Source: Mucilaginibacter sp. UR6-11 (GTDB taxonomy: Bacteria > Bacteroidota > Bacteroidia > Sphingobacteriales > Sphingobacteriaceae). From it: a stretch of DNA of 64,000 nt. The DNA is taken from the NCBI RefSeq assembly GCF_020880695.1, contig NZ_JAJIWO010000010.1, forward strand, positions 1 through 64,000. Direction: 5' to 3'. Each line of letters begins with the position of its first letter. Position 1 is the stretch's first letter. A program made the position numbers and the translations under genes. The notes under the pieces were generated by a model, which did no database searches, was not told the DNA's origin, and worked only from the letters and a program-made list of their open reading frames with translations. Below are positions 52,495 through 61,071 of this stretch, one piece after another.

Positions 52495-53100
52495 CTACGA
52501 CTCTTTCCTGCGATTCAGTTCATCGCGGATCTTGGCCGCTTTTTCGTAGGATTCTTCGGTAAGGGCCTCCTGCAGCTTGGTTTTTAACTCATCAATGCTT
52601 AAGGCGCTAAAACCAGTTGCAGTGGTAGGGGATACCGGCGTAATTTCTTCCGGATTTTCTGTAATGTTTTCCAGGTAAACAAAGTCGTTGCCTTCTATAA
52701 CAATGCCTGCGCTTGAAAGGATAAACTCGTAAGTAAAAATAGGGCAATCAAATCTAACTGCTATCGCGATCGCGTCAGATGTACGGGCATCTATCTCCAT
52801 TACTTTTTTGCCATCGCTGCATATCAGTTTTGAATAAAATATGCCATCAACCAGGTTGTAAATAATTACCTCCTGAACCATAATATGGTATGCTTCGGCA
52901 AAACTTTTAAACAAATCATGTGTAAGCGGCCTGCTGGGGGTCATCTTCTCGATCTCGATAGCTATGGCCTGCGCTTCAAAACTCCCTATAATAATAGGCA
53001 GTCTGCGGCGGCCGCTAACTTCGCCCAACACCAATGCATACGCGCCCGATTGTGTTTGGCTGTAAGACAAGCCAACTATATCAAGCTTTATTTTTTTCAT
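52495..53100 (-). CDS. Bifunctional nuclease (BFN) domain protein with UVR motif
   Basis: About 201 residues. The BFN domain (DUF151) covers about 1-135: GEVSGRRRLPIIIGSFEAQA, RPLTHDLFKSFAEAYHIMVQ and IDARTSDAIAIAVRFDCPIF. The C-terminus is a UvrB/C-like helical pair (LKTKLQEALTEESYEKAAKI, RDELNRRKES). It may have DNase/RNase activity as reported for plant and Thermotoga relatives. The start at 53100 (MKKIKLDIVGLSY) is preferred over 53115. It follows etfA by about 27 nt. Confidence 0.88.
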   Translation of the reverse strand: MKKIKLDIVGLSYSQTQSGAYALVLGEVSGRRRLPIIIGSFEAQAIAIEIEKMTPSRPLTHDLFKSFAEAYHIMVQEVIIYNLVDGIFYSKLICSDGKKVMEIDARTSDAIAIAVRFDCPIFTYEFILSSAGIVIEGNDFVYLENITENPEEITPVSPTTATGFSALSIDELKTKLQEALTEESYEKAAKIRDELNRRKES

Positions 53101-53127
53101 GTTATTACCCATCACAACAGATCCTCT

Positions 53128-54105
53128 TTATGCCAAGATTTTATGTTCTTTAACAGCTGCTATCAATTTTGGTACTACTTCAAAGGCATCACCAACTATG
53201 CCGTAATCGGCTACTTTAAAAAAGGGCGCCTCGGCATCCTTGTTTATAACCACAATTACTTTGGATGAGCTTATACCGGCCAAATGCTGGATAGCCCCCG
53301 AAATTCCTATTGCAATATACAAATTTGGACTGACAGCAATACCTGTTTGTCCAACATGTTCACTATGCGGCCGCCAGCCGGCATCTGATACCGGTTTTGA
53401 ACAGGCCGTAGCCGCGCCTAAAAGATCAGCAAGTTCTTCTATCATCCCCCAGTTTTCAGGCCCTTTTAAACCACGGCCGGCTGATACAACGATCTCGGCG
53501 TCAGGCAATGAAATTTTATCTGTTGAGCGGACGATCTCTTTTAGCATCGCTTTAAAATCTGACGCTTTAGCTTCTGCGGCAAAATCTTCAACCTGCGCCA
53601 GTTTTGCAGCTTCAACTATTTTATAAGCGTTAGATGTAAGCGCAATTACTTTATTGGCCGATGTTAACTCAACCACTGCAAATGCCTTGCCCGAGAATGC
53701 TGTTTTTTTAACGGTGAATTTTCCGCCGCTTTGCTCAGGTAACGCTACTGCGCCATCAACTACACCGGCATCCAGCTTAACGCCAAGCCTTGGTGCAAGC
53801 CCCCTGCCCGAAAACGAGTTTGACAATACCACAATATCAGCACCTTCTTTTTTCGCAGCCTCAGCAATAACCGAGGCATAAGCCTGGTTCACGAAGTTTT
53901 TGAGCTGGGCATTTGATACATTCAATATCTTTTCGGCACCGTATTTAGCCAGTGAGTTTAATTCGTCGCTGCTTACCCCGCCTATGGAAATAGCGGTAAG
54001 CGTGGTGTTATGCTGGTCTGCAATTGCGCGGGCATAGCTTACGGCTTCAAAAGTCGACTTTTTGAATTTGCCATCAGCATTTTCCGCATATATTAAAACT
54101 GACAT
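53128..54105 (-). CDS. etfA: Electron transfer flavoprotein alpha subunit
   Basis: 325 residues. The C-terminal FAD domain carries VVSAGRGLKGPENWGMIEEL, SDAGWRPHSEHVGQTGIAVS and YIAIGISGAIQHLAGISSSK, the ETF-alpha signature. It binds FAD and passes electrons from acyl-CoA dehydrogenases to the respiratory chain. Downstream of etfB by 21 nt. Confidence 0.96.
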   Translation of the reverse strand: MSVLIYAENADGKFKKSTFEAVSYARAIADQHNTTLTAISIGGVSSDELNSLAKYGAEKILNVSNAQLKNFVNQAYASVIAEAAKKEGADIVVLSNSFSGRGLAPRLGVKLDAGVVDGAVALPEQSGGKFTVKKTAFSGKAFAVVELTSANKVIALTSNAYKIVEAAKLAQVEDFAAEAKASDFKAMLKEIVRSTDKISLPDAEIVVSAGRGLKGPENWGMIEELADLLGAATACSKPVSDAGWRPHSEHVGQTGIAVSPNLYIAIGISGAIQHLAGISSSKVIVVINKDAEAPFFKVADYGIVGDAFEVVPKLIAAVKEHKILA

Positions 54106-54126
54106 AGTTTAGTATCTTATTAATAA

Positions 54127-54864
54127 TTATATAACCCTGGCCTCGGTATGCAATAACTCAATTAATTTAGCTGCATCATCGGCGGCAACCAGTTTTACCT
54201 GTCCGCGTGGTGCCGGTGTTTCATAACTGATGATCTCTGAATTTGTTTTCACTTCAACCGCTTCAACTACCGTTAAAGGTTTGGTACGTGCAGACATGAT
54301 GCCGCGCATATTTGGTATTTTGGGTTCGGCAACTCCCTCGGCAGTACCGGCCACGAATGGGAAAGGGATGGTCAATATTTCTTTACCGCCTTCAATCTCA
54401 CGTTCGACAGTTGCATTATCGCCCTCAACTTCCAGCTTTTTGATGATAGATACTGATGGCAGATCTAACAGTTCGCCCAGCATTCCGGCTACTTTTGAGC
54501 CGTTATAATCTATAGATTCGCGGCCGGTTAATATCAGGTCGAAAGGATTTGATTTAACGTATTGCGCTATCTGATAAGCCACAAACCAGGCATCATGTGG
54601 CCTGGCATTTATGCGTACCGCGGCGGCGGCGCCAATAGCCAGGGCTTTGCGTATGGTCGGCTCAGTACCGGCTTCGCCAACATTGATAACGGTTACGGTA
54701 CCTTTATCACCATCAGTTAACTCAATGGCGCGCGCAAGAGCAATCTCGTCATAAGGGTTTAAAATGAATTGAACCCCGTTTGTATTAAATTGCGTGTTGT
54801 TATCAGTAAAAGTTATTTTTGTGGTGGTATCCGGAACATTACTTATACATACCAAAATATTCAT
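54127..54864 (-). CDS. etfB: Electron transfer flavoprotein beta subunit
   Basis: 245 residues. ILVCISNVPDTTTKITFTDN opens it. VQFILNPYDEIALARAIEL and DLILTGRESIDYNGSKVAGM are AMP-binding. VAGTAEGVAEPKIPNMRGIM is the recognition-loop region. It pairs with etfA and leads the etfB-etfA-BFN operon. Confidence 0.95.
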   Translation of the reverse strand: MNILVCISNVPDTTTKITFTDNNTQFNTNGVQFILNPYDEIALARAIELTDGDKGTVTVINVGEAGTEPTIRKALAIGAAAAVRINARPHDAWFVAYQIAQYVKSNPFDLILTGRESIDYNGSKVAGMLGELLDLPSVSIIKKLEVEGDNATVEREIEGGKEILTIPFPFVAGTAEGVAEPKIPNMRGIMSARTKPLTVVEAVEVKTNSEIISYETPAPRGQVKLVAADDAAKLIELLHTEARVI

Positions 54865-54910
54865 AACATAGGTTTTTTACAAATTTAGTTAAAAAAGATA
54901 GCGTTTAAAA

Positions 54911-55249
54911 ATGGAGAACAACAGATTAGATAAGTTGCTGGAGTTTATAAAAAATGAACCAAATGATGAGTTTTTAAAATATGCGCTGGCAACAGAGTAT
55001 CTCCGTTTAAATCAGGTTGATAAGGCGTTGGAATATTATGAAGACCTGGTTAATAACCACCCGCAATATGTGGGTACCTATTACCACTTGGGCAAACTAT
55101 ATGAGGCGCTTGACCGTAAGCAGGACGCGATAGGTACCTACGAAAAAGGTATGGAAATAACCAAAGCAAAGCGCGATAATCATGCTTTTTCTGAGTTGCA
55201 GACGGTTTACCGGGAGGCTATCGGTTATGATGATGACGATGATTATTAA
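54911..55249 (+). CDS. Small tetratricopeptide-repeat protein
   Basis: 112 residues: three TPR-like helical pairs (LEFIKNEPNDEFLKYALATE; KALEYYEDLVNNHPQYVGTY; GKLYEALDRKQDAIGTYEKG) and an acidic end YDDDDDY. It is cytoplasmic and probably a protein-binding scaffold. Divergent from etfB. Confidence 0.85.
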   Translation: MENNRLDKLLEFIKNEPNDEFLKYALATEYLRLNQVDKALEYYEDLVNNHPQYVGTYYHLGKLYEALDRKQDAIGTYEKGMEITKAKRDNHAFSELQTVYREAIGYDDDDDY

Positions 55250-55332
55250 ACCCCATCCAACCGCCGCTAACGGAAATGGCGGCCGGGTAAAGCAGGGACA
55301 GGGTGGATGTTGCCGCAAAAGTTGTTGATAGT

Positions 55333-56532
55333 ATGAGAAAACGGCAGCTCCTTTTTTTGGCGGACGCTCTTTTGTACACCTTAAGCGCATTTGGCGGCCC
55401 GCAGGGCCATATTGCCGTTATGCTGCGCGAGTTTGTGCAGAAACGCAATTATATTACCGAAGAAGAGCTGATGGAACTAAATGCCCTGGCTCAGATTTTA
55501 CCCGGGCCGTCATCAACGCAAACATTAATTGGCATAGCCTGGAAGGTTGGCGGGCTTTGGCTGGCTATAATAACGTTTTTATTGTGGATACTGCCATCAG
55601 CGGCCATCATGTGCCTGGCGGCCATCAGCTATAAAATGTTTGCCGACCGTGGCAAGGTCGCAGATGTGCTGAGATTTATACAACCCATGGCCGTGGGTAT
55701 TGTTGCCTATGCTACGTATACGTTTGCCAATAAGTTTTTAAAAACAAAAGTGAGTACCATGCTGGCTATAGGCTCATTGATTGCCACGCTTATTCTGCAA
55801 AATCCTTATGCTTTTCCTATCCTTATTTTGTTGGGCGGTATTATGTCATCAGCATTAGAAACACCGCCGCAGGAAACCGAATTACGCGTAAAGTTATTTG
55901 CCAATGTTAACCCCAATAAAGTGGCTTATTTTATAGGGATATTGTTAACGTTTGCGGCGCTGGGCGCGCTTATTAACCGCACTTCGCCGTTTAGTTTGCC
56001 TATCCGTTTGTTTGAGAATTTTTACCGTAACGGCATCCTGATATTTGGCGGCGGGCAGGTGCTGGTGCCTTTAATGTACACCGAGTTTGTGGAGGTTAAG
56101 CATTACTTAAGCAGCTCAGAATTTCTTTCGGGCTATGCCCTGCAACAGGCCTTACCCGGGCCCACCTTTTCTTTTACTTCCTTTTTAGGGGGGATTACAT
56201 TGGGCAATAAAGGTTACGGAATAGGAGGGCAGATACTGGGCAGCGTTATTGCAGTAATCGGTATAAATCTGCCGGGGATGATACTGATCCTGTTTATCGT
56301 TCCGTTTTGGGACGATCTGAAAAAAATCGCCCGGATAAAAAACTCGTTAAGCGGGATCAATGCAGTAGCAGTGGGTTTTATGGCGACAGCCTTCATTTTA
56401 TTGGTGCAACCGTTTGCAGATAACTGGATGGCATACGGTTTAATGGCAGCTACTTTTTTACTGCTGCAATTCACCAAAATAAAAACCCCGATAGTTATCG
56501 TTATCGGGGTGGTGTTGGGGTTGATATTTTGA
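55333..56532 (+). CDS. chrA: Chromate transporter family protein
   Basis: About 399 residues in two homologous halves of the CHR family. The first half has LYTLSAFGGPQGHIAVMLRE and LNALAQILPGPSSTQTLIGI; the second has GILIFGGGQVLVPLMYTEFV and SGYALQQALPGPTFSFTSFL. The frame is open to a GTG at 55303, but ATG 55333 (MRKRQLLFLADALL) matches relatives better. It predicts chromate or sulfate-like anion efflux. Confidence 0.9.
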   Translation: MRKRQLLFLADALLYTLSAFGGPQGHIAVMLREFVQKRNYITEEELMELNALAQILPGPSSTQTLIGIAWKVGGLWLAIITFLLWILPSAAIMCLAAISYKMFADRGKVADVLRFIQPMAVGIVAYATYTFANKFLKTKVSTMLAIGSLIATLILQNPYAFPILILLGGIMSSALETPPQETELRVKLFANVNPNKVAYFIGILLTFAALGALINRTSPFSLPIRLFENFYRNGILIFGGGQVLVPLMYTEFVEVKHYLSSSEFLSGYALQQALPGPTFSFTSFLGGITLGNKGYGIGGQILGSVIAVIGINLPGMILILFIVPFWDDLKKIARIKNSLSGINAVAVGFMATAFILLVQPFADNWMAYGLMAATFLLLQFTKIKTPIVIVIGVVLGLIF

Positions 56533-56536
56533 TTCC

Positions 56537-56627
56537 GAATGTCGGATTTTCGATTTCGGATTTGATTTCTTTCAACTAAACAATTCGGCCTCTATGTCAG
56601 ACTTTTATATTCCGAAATCCGACATTA
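56537..56627. repeat. Quasi-palindromic intergenic element (TCGGATTT type)
   Basis: GAATGTCGGATTTTCGATTT (from 56537) and TTCCGAAATCCGACATT (to 56626) are imperfect complements built of CGGATTT units. It separates convergent chrA and dnaB. Confidence 0.6.
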
Positions 56628-58184
56628 AAACGGCGGCTCATCATCAATATCATCCATCCTTGACGGGCGGATAATAAAATTGCTAGGCTTATCAAAATCC
56701 TGCGACGGGTTAAGGCCGGCAAACGCGCCGCCCGGTGCCGGGAAGCCATCGCCGGCATCCAGGTCAACAAACTTCACATATTTACCTACAAATTTCAGCC
56801 TGACAATACCTGTTTCGCCATTACGGTGCTTGGCTATGATAACCTCGCCGACGCCTTTTGTCGGGTTGTTGTCTTCATCAACATCCAGTCCGTAGTATTC
56901 AGGGCGGTAAAGGAACAATACCATATCGGCATCCTGCTCAATAGAGCCCGACTCCCGTAAATCCGAAAGCATCGGGCGTTTTGCGGCGCCTGGCCGGCTT
57001 TCAACCGCGCGGCTTAACTGCGACAGGGCTATTACCGGTACGTTTAATTCTTTGGCTACCGACTTTAAGGCCCTTGATATACTGCCGATTTCCTGCTCGC
57101 GGTTGCCGCCGCCTTTGCCATCGGCTGATTTACCCTGCATTAATTGCAGGTAATCAATAATGATTAACTGGATATCATACTGAGATTTTAAACGGCGGCA
57201 TTTGGCGCGGAACTCAAATATATTTAATGCCGGGGTATCATCAATAATCAACGGGGCCTGTTCAAGCCTGCCTATTTTTGAGTGGATCTGTTGCCATTCC
57301 CATTCTTCCAGCGTCCCTTTACGTATTTTTTCCTGTTCGATCTCGGTCTCGCCGGATATCAGACGATTAACCAGCTGAACAGACGACATCTCGAGCGAAA
57401 ATACCACAACCGGCTTCGCAAAATCAACGGCGGCGTTGCGGGCGCAGGTCAATACAAACGCTGTTTTACCCATGGCGGGGCGGGCCGCTATAATTACCAG
57501 GTCTGATTTTTGCCAGCCCGAGGTCATCCGGTCCAGATCTGTAAACCCAGACGCTACACCGGTAAGGCCGTCTTTTTTATCTTTTAGCGCTTCAATTTCT
57601 TTTAAGGTTTCCTGCAGCAGGTCGTCCATCTTGCGCGAATCGCGGCGAAGATTGTTTTGCGCGATATCAAACAGGTTCTTTTCGGCCTTGTCCAGCAGGT
57701 CCAGCACATCGGTAGTATCCTCGTAAGCGCTGCTTATTATTTCTGTAGAGATCCGGATCAGCTCGCGCTGAATGAATTTTTGAATGATGATCCGCGAGTG
57801 AAACTCAATGTTAGCTGCTGATGCAACACGATTGGTCAACTCAGTAATATAATAGGCGCCGCCTATCATTTCCAGTTCGCCCTGGCTGCGCAGTTGCGAG
57901 GTAACGGTCAGGATATCAACCGGCGATGTTTTTTCAAACAGGTACTGTATCGCTTTAAATATCCGCTGATGGTTATCGCGGTAAAAAACTTCGGGTTTTA
58001 AAATATCAATAACTGACGAAAGCGCATCTTTCTCCAGCATTAAAGCACCCAGCACGGCTTCTTCAAGGTCGGTTGCCTGCGGGGGCAATTTGCCTAAACC
58101 GGTATAGGGAGTGGGGTTGGTTATCCGGCTACGTTTATCAGTAGTATTCGGTTTGTAATTCGGGTTATCGTTTTCAAAATTCAT
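56625..58184 (-). CDS. dnaB: Replicative DNA helicase
   Basis: 519 residues. The N-terminal DnaB domain has PPQATDLEEAVLGALMLEKD. The RecA-like domain has Walker A IIAARPAMGKTAFVLTCARN, PVVVFSLEMSSVQLVNRLIS, IIIDYLQLMQG and LRESGSIEQDADMVLFLYRP. No intein is present. It unwinds DNA at the fork. The last codons overlap the edge of the preceding palindromic element. Confidence 0.96.
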   Translation of the reverse strand: MNFENDNPNYKPNTTDKRSRITNPTPYTGLGKLPPQATDLEEAVLGALMLEKDALSSVIDILKPEVFYRDNHQRIFKAIQYLFEKTSPVDILTVTSQLRSQGELEMIGGAYYITELTNRVASAANIEFHSRIIIQKFIQRELIRISTEIISSAYEDTTDVLDLLDKAEKNLFDIAQNNLRRDSRKMDDLLQETLKEIEALKDKKDGLTGVASGFTDLDRMTSGWQKSDLVIIAARPAMGKTAFVLTCARNAAVDFAKPVVVFSLEMSSVQLVNRLISGETEIEQEKIRKGTLEEWEWQQIHSKIGRLEQAPLIIDDTPALNIFEFRAKCRRLKSQYDIQLIIIDYLQLMQGKSADGKGGGNREQEIGSISRALKSVAKELNVPVIALSQLSRAVESRPGAAKRPMLSDLRESGSIEQDADMVLFLYRPEYYGLDVDEDNNPTKGVGEVIIAKHRNGETGIVRLKFVGKYVKFVDLDAGDGFPAPGGAFAGLNPSQDFDKPSNFIIRPSRMDDIDDEPPF

Positions 58185-58462
58185 TTGTTCAAAAATATAC
58201 TAAAAAACGGCGGATGTAGCCATCGTTGACATCTTTTTTTTGCAACGGTTAAAATGCCCAAATCGTTAAAATTTTAATGCTTGTTATTAACAGCCGATTG
58301 TTGGTAAAAATAAATTCCGACTGTAAAACGCTGTTTTGGTAGTGTTGTTGATAAAATATTTTGATTATTAAACCTAAAATTTATAATCGAAAATCCCCTA
58401 AATACCAGCCGGTACAAAGTTAATTAATATGGCTATTTTTACAGCCTTAATTTAATTATAAG
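58185..58462. other. Divergent dnaB-rlmB promoter region
   Basis: 278 bases, no ORF. TATTTTTG lies close before the dnaB start but without a matching -33 element. Confidence 0.35.
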
Positions 58463-59230
58463 ATGTATAATAATAACAGAGAACCGCGCGAAAGTAACCA
58501 GGTAGTTTTTGGTATCCGCGCGGTTATTGAAGCTATCAGGGCAGGTAAGGAAATCGAATCATTATACATCCAGCGTGGTATAGGCGGCGAACTGCTAAAC
58601 GAGCTTAGGGGGTTATTAGCCGAGTACAATATAACCGCCCAGCAGGTACCGGTTGAAAAGCTTAACCGCATTACGATGAAGAACCACCAGGGGGTCATCG
58701 CTTTTATATCGCCTATTACTTATCAGAAGATAGAAGATATCATCCCGCAAATATTTGAGAAAGGAGAGGTGCCGCTGATTTTGGTTTTAGATTCTATTAC
58801 CGACGTACGCAATATGGGCGCTATAGCCCGTACGGCTGAGTGCAGCGGTGTGCATGCCATCGTTGTTCCGGCTAAGGGCTCGGCGCAGATCAATCCTGAC
58901 GCTATTAAAACCTCGGCGGGGGCGTTGTATACCATCCCGGTTTGCAGGCATGACAATTTTATGCAAACCATCAAATTTTTACAGGAGTCGGGCCTGCAAC
59001 TGGTTTGCTGTACCGAAAAGACCCAGGAATATATCTACAAGCCAGATTATACCGCGCCTACCGCGATCATCATGGGATCGGAAGAAGACGGTGTACGCAG
59101 CGAGATCATCCGCATTGCGGATCATTTAGCCAAGATCCCGATGTATGGCGAAATCGAATCACTGAACGTATCTGTTGCTACTGGAGTTATTTTGTATGAG
59201 GCGATAAGGCAGAGAATGGTGATTGGTTAA
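58463..59230 (+). CDS. rlmB: 23S rRNA 2'-O-methyltransferase, RlmB/TrmH type
   Basis: 255 residues. The N-terminal substrate-binding domain has VVFGIRAVIEAIRAGKEIES. The SPOUT domain has LDSITDVRNMGAIARTAECS, AIIMGSEEDGVRSEIIRIAD and IPMYGEIESLNVSVATGVIL, the trefoil-knot motifs 1-3. It methylates a ribose in 23S rRNA (G2251 in E. coli). Confidence 0.92.
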   Translation: MYNNNREPRESNQVVFGIRAVIEAIRAGKEIESLYIQRGIGGELLNELRGLLAEYNITAQQVPVEKLNRITMKNHQGVIAFISPITYQKIEDIIPQIFEKGEVPLILVLDSITDVRNMGAIARTAECSGVHAIVVPAKGSAQINPDAIKTSAGALYTIPVCRHDNFMQTIKFLQESGLQLVCCTEKTQEYIYKPDYTAPTAIIMGSEEDGVRSEIIRIADHLAKIPMYGEIESLNVSVATGVILYEAIRQRMVIG

Positions 59231-59268
59231 TTGGAGATTGGTGATTAGGTTCATAGCATGTTAATAAA

Positions 59269-59640
59269 ATGGCGGCAATAAGCGATCTCGACAACTTCTA
59301 CCTCCAACACGCAGAGCCGGTAAACGAAACTTTACTGGCATTAAGAACCATCATCCTAAAACAAGACAAAAACATAACGGCTGCGTGGAAATACCGCATG
59401 CCGTTTTTTTGTTATAAAGGAAAAATGTTTTGTTATTTATGGGTGCATAAAATTACGCACCAGCCTTATATAGGCTTTGTGGAAGGTAAGCACCTGAACC
59501 ATCCTGATCTGATTATTGAGAAAAGGGCAAGGATGAAGATAATGCTGTTGGATGCGGACGGGGATCTGCCTGTAAAAGTAATTGAAGACCTGCTTCAACA
59601 GGCTTTAAATTTATACCGGTCGGGCTTGGTAAAGATTTGA
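59269..59640 (+). CDS. DUF1801 domain protein
   Basis: 123 residues. HAEPVNETLLALRTIILKQD, ITAAWKYRMPFFCYKGKMFC and GFVEGKHLNHPDLIIEKRAR fit the DUF1801 (YdhG-like) fold: W-x-x-x-x-P-x-F/Y-x-Y-x-G-K/x. It is cytosolic and of unknown biochemical role. A GATTGG-type single repeat arm lies just upstream (59222-59252). Confidence 0.8.
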   Translation: MAAISDLDNFYLQHAEPVNETLLALRTIILKQDKNITAAWKYRMPFFCYKGKMFCYLWVHKITHQPYIGFVEGKHLNHPDLIIEKRARMKIMLLDADGDLPVKVIEDLLQQALNLYRSGLVKI

Positions 59641-59664
59641 CAACTTTTTAAAGTTGTCAAATCT
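59633..59664. terminator. Bidirectional terminator between convergent genes
   Basis: AGATTTGACAACTTT (59633-59647) and AAAGTTGTCAAATCT (59650-59664) form a perfect 15-bp inverted repeat with a 2-nt centre. The left arm includes the stop codon of the DUF1801 gene. Confidence 0.75.
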
Positions 59665-59676
59665 CAACGTCGGGCG

Positions 59677-60762
59677 TTAAATATATTTGGTACCAAATTG
59701 CTGCTTAACATCAGCCACAACTTTTTTAACATTCTGTTCCTGGTCGCGCGGGCAGATCAGCAGGGTGTTGTTTGATTCAACGACGATATAATCATGTAAC
59801 CCCTGTAAAATCACCAGCTTATCTTCAGGTACATTAACCATACAGTTGGATGAATCATACATGATCACCCTTTCTGACGGGATAACCGCGTTGCCTACGT
59901 AATCCTTGTCGGCCAATTCATAAATAGAGGCCCAGGTGCCCAAATCAGACCATCCAAATTCAGACGGCAGTACATAAACGTTATCGGCTTTTTCCATAAT
60001 ACCATAATCGATAGAGATGTTGGTACACTGCAGGTAGGCCTGGTTTACATGCGAACGCTCGCCGTCGGTATTATAATGCGGGCGCGCCTCGGCAAAAATA
60101 TCATTCATCTCGGGCAGATATTGTTCAAACGCCCTAACAATGGCTTTAGCCGACCATACAAAGATCCCGGCATTCCATAAAAAGTCGCCGCTTTGTAAAA
60201 AGGTTTTGGCAATTTCAAGCGTTGGTTTTTCGGTAAAGGTTTTTACTTTATGAAAATCGCCGTCAATGGTATTTTCGGTGTATTGGATATAGCCATAGCC
60301 GGTATCAGGCCTTGACGGTTTAATGCCCAATGTTACCAGGCATTGGTGATCTGCAGCGGTTTTTAATGATTTTTCAATACTGGCCACAAACGCGGCCTCA
60401 TCCAATATCAGGTGATCAGAAGGCGCCACAACAATAGCAGCGTCAGGATTCATGCTTTCTATTTTAAAGCTGCCGTATGCCACGCAGGGTGCGGTATTGC
60501 GCATTACCGGCTCTGTCAGTATCTGGTTATCCTCCATATCCGGCAATTGTTGTTTTACAAGGGAGGTATAGATCTCATTGGTAACTACAAAAATATTTTC
60601 TTTGGGGCATATTTTTAAAAACCGGTCGTACGTATTCTGTATTAAAGTTTTCCCGGTGCCTAATATGTCTATAAATTGTTTTGGATGTGATGTTCGGCTG
60701 ATGGGCCAGAAACGGCTTCCAATGCCGCCCGCCATAATTATGGCATAATAGTTTTTATTCAT
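59677..60762 (-). CDS. manC: Mannose-1-phosphate guanylyltransferase
   Basis: 361 residues. The nucleotidyltransferase motif IMAGGIGSRFWPISRTSHPK (about 9-28) and Q-F-I-D-I-L-G-T-G-K-T-L, FTEKPTLEIAKTFLQSGDFL WNAGIF-type segment and FGWSDLGTWASIYELA are diagnostic. The short length means no phosphomannose isomerase domain. It makes GDP-mannose for polysaccharides or glycoproteins. Confidence 0.92.
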   Translation of the reverse strand: MNKNYYAIIMAGGIGSRFWPISRTSHPKQFIDILGTGKTLIQNTYDRFLKICPKENIFVVTNEIYTSLVKQQLPDMEDNQILTEPVMRNTAPCVAYGSFKIESMNPDAAIVVAPSDHLILDEAAFVASIEKSLKTAADHQCLVTLGIKPSRPDTGYGYIQYTENTIDGDFHKVKTFTEKPTLEIAKTFLQSGDFLWNAGIFVWSAKAIVRAFEQYLPEMNDIFAEARPHYNTDGERSHVNQAYLQCTNISIDYGIMEKADNVYVLPSEFGWSDLGTWASIYELADKDYVGNAVIPSERVIMYDSSNCMVNVPEDKLVILQGLHDYIVVESNNTLLICPRDQEQNVKKVVADVKQQFGTKYI

Positions 60763-61071
60763 GTCGAAATGTAGAAATTAGTTGGTGTTATCCGTAGCAA
60801 ATGTGGGCATTTAGGTGTTAAATAATAGTTAAGCAATACTAATTAATTAACAGCTTAAACCGTCATAGCTATAAAAGAATAAATAAACAAATTGTTTTTC
60901 ATCCGGCAAATTGTTTTTTAGGGCCGGCTGAGCTACTATGTCCGGGTCATTTTTAGGACATTAAATGATGGTTTTTTCCAATAATCATTTTTGTATAAAA
61001 TTTTAAAGTAAATCTATCGTTTATTCATAAGTTTTTGTTACTTTAAACTTTTAAATCACGAATACCCTATA
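60763..61071. other. Divergent promoter region before recQ
   Basis: 309 AT-rich bases with no ORF or recognised RNA. Confidence 0.35.

Noticed and set aside
59222..59270. Another quasi-palindrome before the DUF1801 gene
   Set aside because: Only one arm of GATTGG/GATTAGG units is visible and no complementary arm was found nearby.
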